DNA of 53,061 nucleotides. Origin: Pseudarthrobacter albicanus (lineage in GTDB: Bacteria; Actinomycetota; Actinomycetes; Actinomycetales; Micrococcaceae). Each line of letters opens with the position of its first letter. The first letter of the stretch is position 1. A model generated the notes under the pieces. It ran no database searches and was not told the origin of the DNA. It saw nothing but the letters and a program-made list of their open reading frames with translations. Shown here piece by piece: positions 16,551-24,683 of the stretch. The position numbers and the translations under genes were made by a program. The stretch is taken from positions 1 through 53,061 of the forward strand of contig NZ_JAGPOT010000054.1 in the NCBI RefSeq assembly GCF_018224015.1, read 5' to 3'.

Positions 16551-17040
16551 GGCCGTGGTTGCCCTGGATGTGGTCAAAGACCAGGGTGGTCTCGGTGTGG
16601 CCCACCACGGGATCCGTGGCCAGGTTGTCCAGCACCCAGTCGCGCAGATCCTCCGTGGTGGCCACAGCGATGTGCAGCAGGTAGTCGACCGAACCCGAGG
16701 TGTGGAAGGTCGAGAGCACCGCGGGCAGCTTGGGAACGCGGGCGGTGAAGCGGTCGATCTGCTCGCGGTCGTGGGCGCGGAGGCGGACGGCAATCAGTGC
16801 CTGGACCGAGCGGCCGATCGCGGACAGGCTGAGCTTCGCCTCGAAGCCCTGGATGATCCCGCGCTCCGAGAGGGCCCTGGTGCGCATCAGGGCCGTGGAC
16901 GGGGCGATCCCCACCTGCTCGGCGAGTTGCTTGTTCGAGATGCGCGCATCGGCCACCAGCGCCGCGAGCAGCCGCTCATCGATGGCGTCCAGCGGCTCGC
17001 CGGCGCCGGCCGGCCGAATATTCTTCGCACTGCTGCTCAC
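16537..17040 (-). CDS. Lrp/AsnC-family transcriptional regulator
   Basis: A 167-residue Lrp/AsnC protein with an HTH near residues 20-60 (LDAIDERLLAALVADARISNKQLAEQVGIAPSTALMRTRAL) and a RAM effector domain. The start is GTG 17040, with AGGAGG four bases upstream; longer frames to 17097 ignore that site. It is divergent from a trans-sulfuration PLP enzyme, the same layout as mdeR/mdeA (methionine gamma-lyase and its Lrp-type activator) in pseudomonads. It probably regulates that neighbour in response to a sulfur amino acid. Confidence 0.88.
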   Translation of the reverse strand: MSSSAKNIRPAGAGEPLDAIDERLLAALVADARISNKQLAEQVGIAPSTALMRTRALSERGIIQGFEAKLSLSAIGRSVQALIAVRLRAHDREQIDRFTARVPKLPAVLSTFHTSGSVDYLLHIAVATTEDLRDWVLDNLATDPVVGHTETTLVFDHIQGNHGPLPE

Positions 17041-17152
17041 GGATCCTCCTTGAAGTGTCATCAGTTCATCATAAACGCCCCATTCCGGCAGTTCCATTTA
17101 CCAGCTCTGTAAGATCCCGAATTATTGCCAGATACTGGGCGTATTCAAGGGC

Positions 17153-17160
17153 GAATATTC
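17153..17160. promoter_or_regulatory. GAATATTC palindrome upstream of the PLP-enzyme gene
   Basis: A perfect eight-base palindrome ends 12 bases before GTG 17173. A related GTATTC lies just upstream at 17141-17146. This A/T-rich site is a candidate AsnC-family operator. Confidence 0.35.
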
Positions 17161-17172
17161 ATAAGGAGCAAC

Positions 17173-18336
17173 GTGATATCTCACGACACGCTGGCTGTCC
17201 ACGCCGGCCGCAACGGACTCACCGCACTGGGCGTACATGCGGTGCCCATCGACCTCTCCACCACGGCGCCGCTGTCCTCCGTGCACGACGGCGGCCTGGC
17301 CTACGAGCACATGGCCGCCGGCGGAACGCATCTGGAGGGCCAGAGCACCGTCTACCAGCGCCTGTGGAACCCCACCGTGGCCCGCTTCGAAGAGGGCGTC
17401 GCCGTCCTCGAAGACACCCCCGAGGCGGTGGCCTTTGCAACCGGCATGGCCGCGCTCAGCGCCGTGCTGCTCGCCGTGGTGGCGACCGGCAGGAAACACG
17501 TGGTGGCGGTGCGGCCCTTGTATGGCGGCAGCGACCATCTGCTGGCCTCGGGCGTGCTGGGCAACGAGGTCACGTTCACGACGCCGGAAGGCGTCCACGG
17601 TGCGCTGCGGCCGGACACCGGCCTGGTGGTCCTGGAGACGCCGGCGAACCCCAGCCTGGAGCTGGTGGACATCGCCCGGGTGGCCGCGGCGGCCGACGGC
17701 GTCCCGCTGCTGGTGGACAACACCTTTGCCAGCCCGGTCCTGCAGCAGCCCTTCAGGCACGGCGCCGCCATGGTGTTGCACAGTGCCACGAAGTTCCTGG
17801 GCGGGCACGGCGACGCGATGGGCGGCGTGGTGGCCGCCGCCCCCGAATGGACCGGAAGGCTGCGCCGGATCCGGGCCGTGACAGGGGGCATCCTGACCCC
17901 GTGGCCGGCATACCTGCTGCACCGCGGACTGGCGACGTTGCCCGTCCGGGTGCGCGCCCAGCAGGCCGGCGCGCAGAAGGTCGCCGCCGCCCTGGCGGAA
18001 CACGGACTGGTGCAGCGTGTCTACTACCCGGGCCTGCCGGAGTGCGATCCGCAGGGACTGATCGGCACACAGATGTCCGGCCCGGGTTCCCTCATGGCGT
18101 TCGAGCTTGCCGGGGCGGAGCACGCCGAGCGGATTCCCTCAGCCGTCAAGTGGATCACGCACGCCGTCTCGCTCGGCGGTATCGACACCCTGATCCAGCA
18201 CCCGGCCGGGCTGACCCACCGCCCGGTGGCGGCCGACGCCAGGCCGCACGCCAGCCTGCTGCGCATGTCGGTGGGACTCGAGGATCCCTCTGACATCGTG
18301 GCCGATCTCGTCCAGGCCATCGAGGCCACGCGCTAG
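17173..18336 (+). CDS. Trans-sulfuration family PLP enzyme (cystathionine/methionine gamma-lyase or synthase type)
   Basis: A 387-residue Cys/Met-metabolism PLP enzyme. The PLP lysine is in HSATKFLGGHGD, and the substrate-binding YQRLWNPTV and LVVLETPANPSLELVDI are present. Members perform gamma-replacement or gamma-elimination on cystathionine, methionine or O-acyl-homoserine. The segment PLYGGSDHLL has Gly where methionine gamma-lyases of the pseudomonad type carry the key Cys, which argues against that exact activity. GTG 17173 follows AAGGAG. The TAG stop shares CTAG with the convergent MFS gene. The reaction is not decidable from sequence. Confidence 0.85.
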   Translation: MISHDTLAVHAGRNGLTALGVHAVPIDLSTTAPLSSVHDGGLAYEHMAAGGTHLEGQSTVYQRLWNPTVARFEEGVAVLEDTPEAVAFATGMAALSAVLLAVVATGRKHVVAVRPLYGGSDHLLASGVLGNEVTFTTPEGVHGALRPDTGLVVLETPANPSLELVDIARVAAAADGVPLLVDNTFASPVLQQPFRHGAAMVLHSATKFLGGHGDAMGGVVAAAPEWTGRLRRIRAVTGGILTPWPAYLLHRGLATLPVRVRAQQAGAQKVAAALAEHGLVQRVYYPGLPECDPQGLIGTQMSGPGSLMAFELAGAEHAERIPSAVKWITHAVSLGGIDTLIQHPAGLTHRPVAADARPHASLLRMSVGLEDPSDIVADLVQAIEATR

Positions 18337-19601
18337 CTGCCCGTAACCGGTTTCGGGGCAGCGGCAGCGGGATGCACGACGGCGGTGATCACCGCCGTCG
18401 TGCACGCCAGCCCGATCACGGCGAGGGCGAGGGCGGTCCAGCCAAGCGACTGGAAGACCAGGCCGCCGGCCCAGCCGATGACGCTGGAGCCCAGGTAATA
18501 GGCGAGGTTGTAGAGCGAGGCAGCCTGCGCCCGGCCCGTCGTGGCAATGACTCCGGTCCAGCCCGCGCCGATGCTGTGCGCCGCGAAGAAGCCGCCGGTG
18601 AACAGCAGCAGGCCCGCGAGGATGAGGGCCAGCACCTGGGTCAAGGTCAGGGCGAGGCCGGCCGCCATGAGGATGGTCCCGGAGATCAGGACGTTGCGCC
18701 GGCCGAACCTCAGCGTCAGCCCGCCGGCCCAGCGGGAGGAGACCGTTCCGGAGAGGTAGGCCAGGAAGATCAGGCTGATGGCGGTGGCCGGCAGGCTGAA
18801 AGGCTCGCCGGAAAGGCGGAAGCCGAGGTAGTTGTAGACGGCCACGAAGCCGCCCATCAGCAGGAAGGCCTGGATGTACAGGGCCAGCAGCCGCGGATTC
18901 CGGCCGTGCCCGGCGAGGGTCCGGATCGCCCCGCGGAAGCCGCCGGCGGACGCGGCCGCGAATCCCCGGGCCTGCGGCACGAGGACCAGGAACAGGACGG
19001 CGGCCGCGGCGGCCAGGATGGAGACCGCCAGGGCGGCGCCCCGCCAGCCCCACAGTTCTCCGACGACGCCGGCCACGAGGCGCCCGGCGAGCCCGCCCAG
19101 GGTTGTGCCGGCGACGTAGCTTCCGGCGGCCATGGCGGCGTGGGCCTTGTTGACCTCCTCATTGAGGTAGGCGATGGCGATGGCCGGGATGCCGCCAAGG
19201 GCCATGCCCTCGAGCATCCGCAGGCCCAGGAGCAGCGGGAAGCTGGAGGCCAGCGGGACCAGCAGCCCCAGGGCGGTCGCGGCGCAGATGCCCCACATCA
19301 TGGCCCGGACCCGGCCGATCCGGTCGGCCAGGAACGACCACGGCAGCACCGTCACCGCCAGTCCCACCGTCGCGAGGGAAATGGTCAGCGCCGCTCCGGC
19401 CGCCGTGACCTGCAGGTCCGCCGCCATCATGGGCAACACCGCCTGGGTGGAATACAGCTGGGCGAACGTCGCGACGCCAGCGAAGGCCAGGCCGGCAAGG
19501 ATCCTCCGGTACGCCGCGGAGCCCTTCGGATGTCCGGCCCAACCGGGCGGCCCGGGCTGGAACGTCGGGGCGGGTCCGTGCGGTCTGGGAAAGCGGGGCA
19601 T
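18333..19601 (-). CDS. MFS transporter (YnfM-like)
   Basis: A 422-residue, 12-segment major facilitator resembling the YnfM/arabinose-efflux group. Loop 2-3 reads SFLADRIGRVRAMMW and LRMLEGMALGGIPAIAIAYLNEE follows. A Pro-rich 30-residue N-terminus precedes the first segment. The start has both GGAGGC directly before ATG and a TAGTCT -10-like box six bases upstream of ATG, so a leaderless transcript is possible. It is divergent from a LysR regulator that probably controls it. The substrate is unknown. Confidence 0.87.
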   Translation of the reverse strand: MPRFPRPHGPAPTFQPGPPGWAGHPKGSAAYRRILAGLAFAGVATFAQLYSTQAVLPMMAADLQVTAAGAALTISLATVGLAVTVLPWSFLADRIGRVRAMMWGICAATALGLLVPLASSFPLLLGLRMLEGMALGGIPAIAIAYLNEEVNKAHAAMAAGSYVAGTTLGGLAGRLVAGVVGELWGWRGAALAVSILAAAAAVLFLVLVPQARGFAAASAGGFRGAIRTLAGHGRNPRLLALYIQAFLLMGGFVAVYNYLGFRLSGEPFSLPATAISLIFLAYLSGTVSSRWAGGLTLRFGRRNVLISGTILMAAGLALTLTQVLALILAGLLLFTGGFFAAHSIGAGWTGVIATTGRAQAASLYNLAYYLGSSVIGWAGGLVFQSLGWTALALAVIGLACTTAVITAVVHPAAAAPKPVTGS

Positions 19602-19607
19602 GCCTCC

Positions 19608-19613
19608 AGACTA
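19608..19613 (-). promoter_or_regulatory. -10 box TAGTCT of the MFS gene
   Basis: On the minus strand TAGTCT, then GGAGGC, then ATG 19601: the -10/N6/start geometry. The GGAGGC could instead be a ribosome site placed too close to the start. Confidence 0.4.
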
Positions 19614-19725
19614 GATCCTTCCTTAGCTATGCATCCAATGCATGATCTCCGTAGAATCAATCTGTAATTTGCAACGGTTCAGGACGGTGCAGGACGATGG
19701 AGAACGACCGAGGACGGGCCGGGGC

Positions 19726-20709
19726 ATGGACGTGGAGCACAAACAACTCGTGCAGCTGCTGCCGCTCCTGCCGCTGCTGGCCGAGCTCGGGCGCACCCAG
19801 CACATCACGGCCACCGCCGAGGTGCTGGGACTGCCGCAGTCGACGGTCAGCCGGGCCGTCTCCCGGGCGAGTGCCATCGTGGGCACCGAACTGCTGGTCC
19901 GGGACGGACGGGGGGTGCGGCTGACGCCCGCAGCCAGGGCGCTCCTGCCCCACATCGAGGCCGCGCTGGCCGAATTCCAGGCCGGACTTGACCTGGTCCG
20001 GCACGAGTCGGAGGTGGTGCGGGGTAGGATCGCCGTGTCCTTCCAGCACACCTTCGGCGAGGCGACCCTGCCGCTGCTGATCAGCGCCTTCCGGAACCGG
20101 CACCCGCAGACGGCCTTCGACCTCAGCCAGGGTGCCAGGGACGGCTGCCTCGCGGAGCTGGCCGCGGGCGCCGCCGACCTGGCCCTGACAGCTCCCGTCG
20201 CGGCACCCGGCCGGAGGATCGCCTCGGCAGCCCTGTACCGGGAACCGCTGCGGCTCGTCGTGCACCACCGCCACCCTCTGGCGGGACGCGCGGGCGCAAA
20301 ACTGGCCGATGTCCGGCAGGATCCGTTCGTGGCGCTCGGACCCGGATACGGGATGCGGTCGCTGACCGATGCGCTGTTCCGGGAAGCCGGGTTCCGGCCC
20401 CGCATCGCCTTCGAAAGCCAGGATACGCACACGGTCCGCGGCCTCGTCTCGGCCGGACTCGGCGTCAGCATCCTGCCGCCCGGAGGCCTGGCGCCCGGCC
20501 GCCACACGGCGGAGCGGCAGGGCGACCTGGGCTGGGTGGAGATCCCGCTGGAGTCAGCCCTGGCCTTCCGTGAGATCGGCGTGGCATGGCGGGAACGCCC
20601 GGGCGGAGCCGACGCCGAGCCTGACGCGCTGCGGCTGTTCCGGGAACTCGTGCTCACCGAGGGGCCGGCGCTGCTGGCCGGATTCGTGCGCGAACGCTCA
20701 GGAGGCTGA
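19726..20709 (+). CDS. LysR-family transcriptional regulator
   Basis: A 327-residue LysR regulator. The N-terminal HTH (ITATAEVLGLPQSTVSRAVSRASAIVGTELLVRDGRGVRLTPAA) is followed by a linker helix and a periplasmic-binding-like co-inducer domain (RGRIAVSFQHTFGEATLPLLISAFRNRHP). It is divergent from the YnfM-like MFS gene, the usual arrangement for exporter control. ATG 19726 (MDVEHKQL) is chosen because it places the HTH correctly; the frame opens earlier at 19642. Confidence 0.87.
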   Translation: MDVEHKQLVQLLPLLPLLAELGRTQHITATAEVLGLPQSTVSRAVSRASAIVGTELLVRDGRGVRLTPAARALLPHIEAALAEFQAGLDLVRHESEVVRGRIAVSFQHTFGEATLPLLISAFRNRHPQTAFDLSQGARDGCLAELAAGAADLALTAPVAAPGRRIASAALYREPLRLVVHHRHPLAGRAGAKLADVRQDPFVALGPGYGMRSLTDALFREAGFRPRIAFESQDTHTVRGLVSAGLGVSILPPGGLAPGRHTAERQGDLGWVEIPLESALAFREIGVAWRERPGGADAEPDALRLFRELVLTEGPALLAGFVRERSGG

Positions 20710-20747
20710 ACCGCCCACTGCTCCGTCCGAGGAGCCGTGCGGCCAAT

Positions 20748-20806
20748 TCGCCGGAAACCCTGCGGGGTCGCCGGAAGCTTGCGGCGACCCCGCAGCTTTC
20801 CGGCGA
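20748..20806. terminator. Large two-part hairpin between convergent genes
   Basis: An inner perfect 14-base stem (20760-20773 with 20782-20795, loop GAAGCTTG) is extended by a 10-base outer stem (20748-20757 with 20797-20806). The total is 24 pairs around a small bulge. It lies between the convergent ends of the LysR and nitronate monooxygenase genes, so it can stop transcription from both sides. No U-tract follows. Confidence 0.7.
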
Positions 20807-20819
20807 GCCCGGCGCGGAA

Positions 20820-20861
20820 TCCGAGGCACCGTGCGCCCGAGTCCGAGGCACCGTGCGCCCG
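20820..20861. repeat. 20-base direct repeat
   Basis: TCCGAGGCACCGTGCGCCCG occurs at 20820-20839 and again at 20842-20861, two bases apart, just beyond the large hairpin. No function is apparent. Confidence 0.85.
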
Positions 20862-20891
20862 GGGCCGGCCGGCGGGACGTCATCCGCACGG

Positions 20892-21944
20892 TCAGTCGTC
20901 CGCCAGCAGCCCCGCCAGGATGCCTGCGACCGGGCCGGACTGCGCCCGCTGCCAGCCCGTGCCGGCCCAGAGGTTCAGCCGCTCCGGGTCCCCGGCGGCC
21001 GCCGCCGCCGCACGCAGCGGCGCGGTGAGGTGGTGGACGGCCGGATAGACCTCCGGGGCATCGGCGTGGTCCCGGACGAACTCGTTGACCAGGGCCCGGG
21101 CCTGCCGGCCGGTGAAGGCGGCCGTGAGCTGCGTCTCGGCGAAGTGCGGACTGGCCAGGGCGTCCTTGTGCAGCTGCCGGGCGCCGCTCTCATCCGTCCG
21201 GAGGAATGCGGTGCCCAGCTGGGCGGCCTGCGCTCCCGCAGCCACTACGGCGTTCAGCCCTGCCCGGTCCATCACCCCGCCGGCAGCGGCCAACGGGAGT
21301 CCGACGGCGGACCGCACCCGGGTGACCAGCTCCGCCGTCGTGCCCGGCTGGGGCACACCCTGACCGGCGCTCCGGCTTCCGGCGCCCGGCTGGAACGCCG
21401 CGCTGTGGGCTCCGGCGCTCACGTGCTGGACCACGAGCGCATCGACGCCCTGCCCGGCGGCCTCCAGCGCTTCGGCCGGGGTGGTGACGGTGGCGATCAC
21501 CGCGGAGCCGGCCCGCCGGAGCGCGCGCACCACGTCCGGACCCGGCAGCCCGAACGTGAAGCTGACCAGCTCCACCGGGTCCTCCAGCAGCGCCGCGACC
21601 TTGTCCTGCCAGGCGTCGTCGTCATCGAGCCGGAGCGGCGGGACCTCCACCCCGTAACGTTCGGCATCCGCCCGCAGCCGGGACCTGTACTCCTCCAGCT
21701 GCGCCCTCAGGGCCCCGGACGGCTCCAGCTGGGCCCGGTCCGGGACGAAGACGTTCATCCCGAAGCGCACCCCGGCGGCCCGGGTGCTGCGGATCTCCGC
21801 CTGCATCGCCTCGACACTCTTGTAGCCGGCGGCGAGGAACCCCAGGCCGCCGGCGGCGTGCACGGCGCCGACGAAGGCCGGGGTGGACGTCCCGCCGGCC
21901 ATGGGGGCCGCAATGATGCGGGTACCGAAGAGGGAATGCGGCAT
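20892..21944 (-). CDS. Nitronate monooxygenase (NPD/NMO family)
   Basis: A 350-residue FMN-dependent TIM-barrel enzyme of the nitronate monooxygenase/2-nitropropane dioxygenase family, which detoxifies alkyl nitronates. Marks are the N-terminal IIAAPMAGGTSTPAFVGAVHAAGGLGFL, a histidine in the QHVSAGAHSAAF segment at the position of the family's active-site His, and the FMN-phosphate region GGVMDRAGLNAVVAAGAQAAQLGTAFL. ATG 21944 follows AGGAG; a frame continuing to 22676 is an overlap of the divergent kinase gene. The segment around the His differs from the usual GSEAGGH, so the exact substrate is uncertain. Confidence 0.85.
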   Translation of the reverse strand: MPHSLFGTRIIAAPMAGGTSTPAFVGAVHAAGGLGFLAAGYKSVEAMQAEIRSTRAAGVRFGMNVFVPDRAQLEPSGALRAQLEEYRSRLRADAERYGVEVPPLRLDDDDAWQDKVAALLEDPVELVSFTFGLPGPDVVRALRRAGSAVIATVTTPAEALEAAGQGVDALVVQHVSAGAHSAAFQPGAGSRSAGQGVPQPGTTAELVTRVRSAVGLPLAAAGGVMDRAGLNAVVAAGAQAAQLGTAFLRTDESGARQLHKDALASPHFAETQLTAAFTGRQARALVNEFVRDHADAPEVYPAVHHLTAPLRAAAAAAGDPERLNLWAGTGWQRAQSGPVAGILAGLLADD

Positions 21945-21968
21945 GGCTGACTCCTGGGGGCGATTCAG

Positions 21969-21974
21969 TAGGCT
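21969..21974 (+). promoter_or_regulatory. -10 box TAGGCT of the kinase gene
   Basis: TAGGCT, six bases, then ATG 21981. A -35-like CTGACT lies 16 bases upstream at 21947-21952. This is a leaderless promoter candidate, divergent from the nitronate monooxygenase gene. Confidence 0.55.
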
Positions 21975-21980
21975 GTCCTG

Positions 21981-22988
21981 ATGACCCATTCTGACATCCC
22001 TCCGGCGCGCCCTGCCCGGTCCTCGTCCGCATCGTCCGCCCCCGCGGCGCCGCCGGGGCCCGGCCCTGCAGGCGCTGCGATCCCAGGCCCCGCCGGCGGA
22101 GGAGTTCCCGGCGTCGTGATTGGCCTGGACATCGGCGGGACGAAGACCCGCGGTGTGCGGTTCGAGGACGGCATACCGGCCGCCGACGAGTCGGTGGGAA
22201 GCTCGAACGTCCAGAACGTCAGCCGCGAGGAGGCGGCACGCCACCTCGCGGAGCTGTTCGCGAGGATCGGCGGGGGAGCCGTGGCCCGGGTGTACGCCGG
22301 AGCCGGCGGCATCGACACCGAGGAGGACGCGGCGGCGCTCGCCGCGCTGATCGCACCCCATGCCCCGGGCGCCCGGATCACTGTGGTCCACGATTCGCGG
22401 CTGCTGCTGGCCGCCGGGGGCGCCAGCACCGGCGTCGCTGTCATCGGCGGCACGGGATCGGCGGCCTGGGGCCGGAACAGCCTCGGCGAAGAGGCCCGCG
22501 CCGGCGGCTGGGGCTATCTCCTGGGCGACGAGGGCAGCGGGTACTGGCTGGGCCGCGAGGCCGTCCGCGACGGCCTGCGCCGGATGAACCAGGGGCTGGA
22601 ACCGGACGAACTGACCACGGCGCTGCTGGACTCCTGCGGGGTGGATGAGCCCAACAAACTGATCGCGCTCTTCCATTCACCGGCCACCGGACGCCGGTAC
22701 TGGGCCGAGCGGGCCCGGCTCGTGGTCGACGCTGCCGCCGCCGGCCACGCCGCGAGCAGGGAACTCGTGGACCAGGCCGGCCGCGACCTGGCCGGGCTCG
22801 CGGAGCAGACGGTCCGGCAGCTCGGCATCGACGGCCCGGTGATCCTCGGCGGCGGATTGGGCATGAACGTCCCGGGCCTGCAGGACTCCTTCCGGTCCGC
22901 CCTGGCCGCCGCGGGCATCAGCGACGTCCGCGTCCTGGACCGGGAGCCCGTCTTCGGTGTGCTCCAGCTTGTGGCCGAACAGGGCTGA
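21981..22988 (+). CDS. BadF/BadG/BcrA-type ATPase, N-acetylglucosamine kinase-like
   Basis: A 335-residue ASKHA-fold sugar kinase of the GlcNAc-kinase group. Phosphate-1 loop: GLDIGGTKTRGVRF. Phosphate-2 region: VAVIGGTGSAAWG, followed by LGDEGSGYWLGREAVR typical of NAGK. Adenosine region: PVILGGGLGMN. About 45 low-complexity Ala/Pro/Gly residues precede the catalytic fold, which is unusual; the true start could be internal. ATG 21981 lies six bases past a TAGGCT box without a ribosome site. It likely phosphorylates an amino sugar salvaged from cell wall or chitin. Confidence 0.83.
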   Translation: MTHSDIPPARPARSSSASSAPAAPPGPGPAGAAIPGPAGGGVPGVVIGLDIGGTKTRGVRFEDGIPAADESVGSSNVQNVSREEAARHLAELFARIGGGAVARVYAGAGGIDTEEDAAALAALIAPHAPGARITVVHDSRLLLAAGGASTGVAVIGGTGSAAWGRNSLGEEARAGGWGYLLGDEGSGYWLGREAVRDGLRRMNQGLEPDELTTALLDSCGVDEPNKLIALFHSPATGRRYWAERARLVVDAAAAGHAASRELVDQAGRDLAGLAEQTVRQLGIDGPVILGGGLGMNVPGLQDSFRSALAAAGISDVRVLDREPVFGVLQLVAEQG

Positions 22989-22997
22989 GGACCCGGC

Positions 22998-23003
22998 TAC
23001 GCT
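22998..23003 (+). promoter_or_regulatory. -10 box TACGCT of the Nudix gene
   Basis: TACGCT, six bases, then ATG 23010, in the 21-base gap after the kinase stop. This gives the Nudix gene its own leaderless start in addition to read-through. Confidence 0.5.
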
Positions 23004-23009
23004 GGTCTG

Positions 23010-23462
23010 ATGAGCCTGAACTTCGATACCCGCCCGGCCGCCTACGCCGTCATCATCCGCGACGGCTCCATCCTGCTGGCGTACTGGAAACAGGGCGGAA
23101 AAGAAGGCTGGACCCTTCCCGGCGGCGGCCTGGACCTGGCCGAGCACCCGGTGGACGGGTGCCGCCGGGAGATCTACGAGGAAACCGGATACCACGCGGA
23201 GATCGGCAGCATGCTGGGCATCGACGTCGGGCACTGGCCCGCCGAGATCCGGATCGACGGCGGCGAGCGGGACTTCCAGTCGCTGCGCCTGGTCTATGAG
23301 GCCAGGATTACCGGCGGGGAGCTGCGCCACGAGGTGAACGGCAGCACCACGCATGCAGCCTGGATCCCGCTCGCGGAGGTGGCGGAACTGAACCGGGTCT
23401 CGCTGGTGGACGCCGCCCTGCGGCTCTACCGCGAACGGCCGCTGGACGGCAAACTTTCCTGA
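23010..23462 (+). CDS. Nudix hydrolase
   Basis: A 150-residue Nudix-fold pyrophosphohydrolase. The Nudix box runs from GGGLDLAEHPVDGC through RREIYEETGY, with the metal-binding REIYEE glutamates intact. Members cleave nucleoside-diphosphate derivatives; the short length suggests a MutT-like or ADP-sugar housekeeping role. It sits 21 bases after the kinase gene but has a -10-like TACGCT of its own. Confidence 0.88.
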   Translation: MSLNFDTRPAAYAVIIRDGSILLAYWKQGGKEGWTLPGGGLDLAEHPVDGCRREIYEETGYHAEIGSMLGIDVGHWPAEIRIDGGERDFQSLRLVYEARITGGELRHEVNGSTTHAAWIPLAEVAELNRVSLVDAALRLYRERPLDGKLS

Positions 23463-23480
23463 CGCTGTCAGGTACCTGCC

Positions 23481-23510
23481 TTTACAGCCAAAAATCAGCA
23501 TGACTATGAT
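23481..23510 (+). promoter_or_regulatory. Promoter of the second importer operon (TTTACA-N18-TATGAT)
   Basis: TTTACA at 23481-23486 and TATGAT at 23505-23510 are separated by 18 bases. Transcription should start near 23517, giving a leader of about 45 bases before ATG 23562. Confidence 0.55.
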
Positions 23511-23561
23511 CAGTTGGCTGGACCGTCCGATGTTGCCGCCAACAGTTAGGTAAGGCCGGAA

Positions 23562-24683
23562 ATGGCTGAAGCCATGATCGAGTTCCAGAGCGTCACGAAG
23601 CGGTACCAGGGCGGGCAGCCTGCCGTGGATGACCTGACCATGTCCATCGACCAGGGCGCCATCACCGTCTTCGTCGGCCCCTCGGGCTGCGGCAAGACCA
23701 CCTCCCTGCGGATGATCAACCGCATGGTCGAGCCGACGTCGGGAACCATCACCGTGGGCGGGGAGGACGTGACCTCGGTGCCCGCGGCCAGGCTGCGGCG
23801 GTCCATGGGCTATGTGATGCAGTCCTCCGGGTTGATGCCGCACCGTTCCGTGCTGGACAACATCGCCACCGTCCCCCGGCTCAACGGGGTGTCCAGGACG
23901 GACGCCCGCCGGCGCGCCCAGGAGCTGCTTGAGGTCGTCGGGCTGGCGCCCTCGCTCGGAAAGCGGTACCCCTCCCAGCTCTCCGGCGGCCAGCAGCAGC
24001 GCGTGGGAGTGGCACGGGCGCTGGCGGCAGATCCGCCCGTGCTCCTCATGGACGAGCCGTTCAGCGCCGTGGACCCGGTGGTGCGCGACGAACTGCAGAA
24101 GGAGCTCCTCCGCCTGCAGCGGGACCTGGCCAAGACCATTGTCTTCGTCACCCACGACATTGACGAGGCCACGGTCCTGGGGGACAAGGTGGCCGTGTTC
24201 GGCGTCGGCGGCAAACTGGCGCAGTACGCCGCCCCCGAGGAGATCCTGCGCGCCCCGGCCAACGACTTCGTGGCGTCCTTCGTGGGCCGGGACCGCGGGT
24301 TCCGGCACCTGGCGTTCAGCCCCTCCGACGGCGTCACCATCCATGAGGTCAGCACCCTCACCCCCGCGGAGCTCGAGCACGACGGCGGGCCGCCGGACGG
24401 CAACTGGAACGACGGCTGGAAGCTGGTGGTCGACGCCGGGCGGCGCCCGCTTGGCTGGGCAGGTCCGGGCCGCGCCACGGGAGCCGGCCCGGTGATGGTC
24501 CCGGGCGGGTCCCTGTTCCGCAAGGGTGAGACACTCCGGCGGGCGCTGGACGCCGCGCTGTCCTCGCCCTCGGGCCTCGGCGTCGCCGTCGACGCGGAGG
24601 GCAGGGTGGCCGGCGTGATCCAGGCCGCCGAAGTGCTGGCCGTGATTGAAGCCGGCCGCCGTGTCCGCCAGGGCGCGCTCTGA
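23562..24683 (+). CDS. Second quaternary-ammonium ABC importer, ATPase
   Basis: A 373-residue OpuCA/ProV-like ATP-binding protein. Walker A GPSGCGKTT, signature LSGGQQQR, Walker B VLLMDEP and VTHDIDEA are intact. The C-terminal 120 residues resemble a degenerate CBS region (GLGVAVDAEGRVAGVIQAAEVL). ATG 23562 is used; ATG 23574 (MIEFQSV) also fits. Its TGA overlaps the permease ATG as TGATG. It is first in an ATPase-permease-permease-binding protein order, different from the importer at 4673-8152. Confidence 0.9.
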   Translation: MAEAMIEFQSVTKRYQGGQPAVDDLTMSIDQGAITVFVGPSGCGKTTSLRMINRMVEPTSGTITVGGEDVTSVPAARLRRSMGYVMQSSGLMPHRSVLDNIATVPRLNGVSRTDARRRAQELLEVVGLAPSLGKRYPSQLSGGQQQRVGVARALAADPPVLLMDEPFSAVDPVVRDELQKELLRLQRDLAKTIVFVTHDIDEATVLGDKVAVFGVGGKLAQYAAPEEILRAPANDFVASFVGRDRGFRHLAFSPSDGVTIHEVSTLTPAELEHDGGPPDGNWNDGWKLVVDAGRRPLGWAGPGRATGAGPVMVPGGSLFRKGETLRRALDAALSSPSGLGVAVDAEGRVAGVIQAAEVLAVIEAGRRVRQGAL

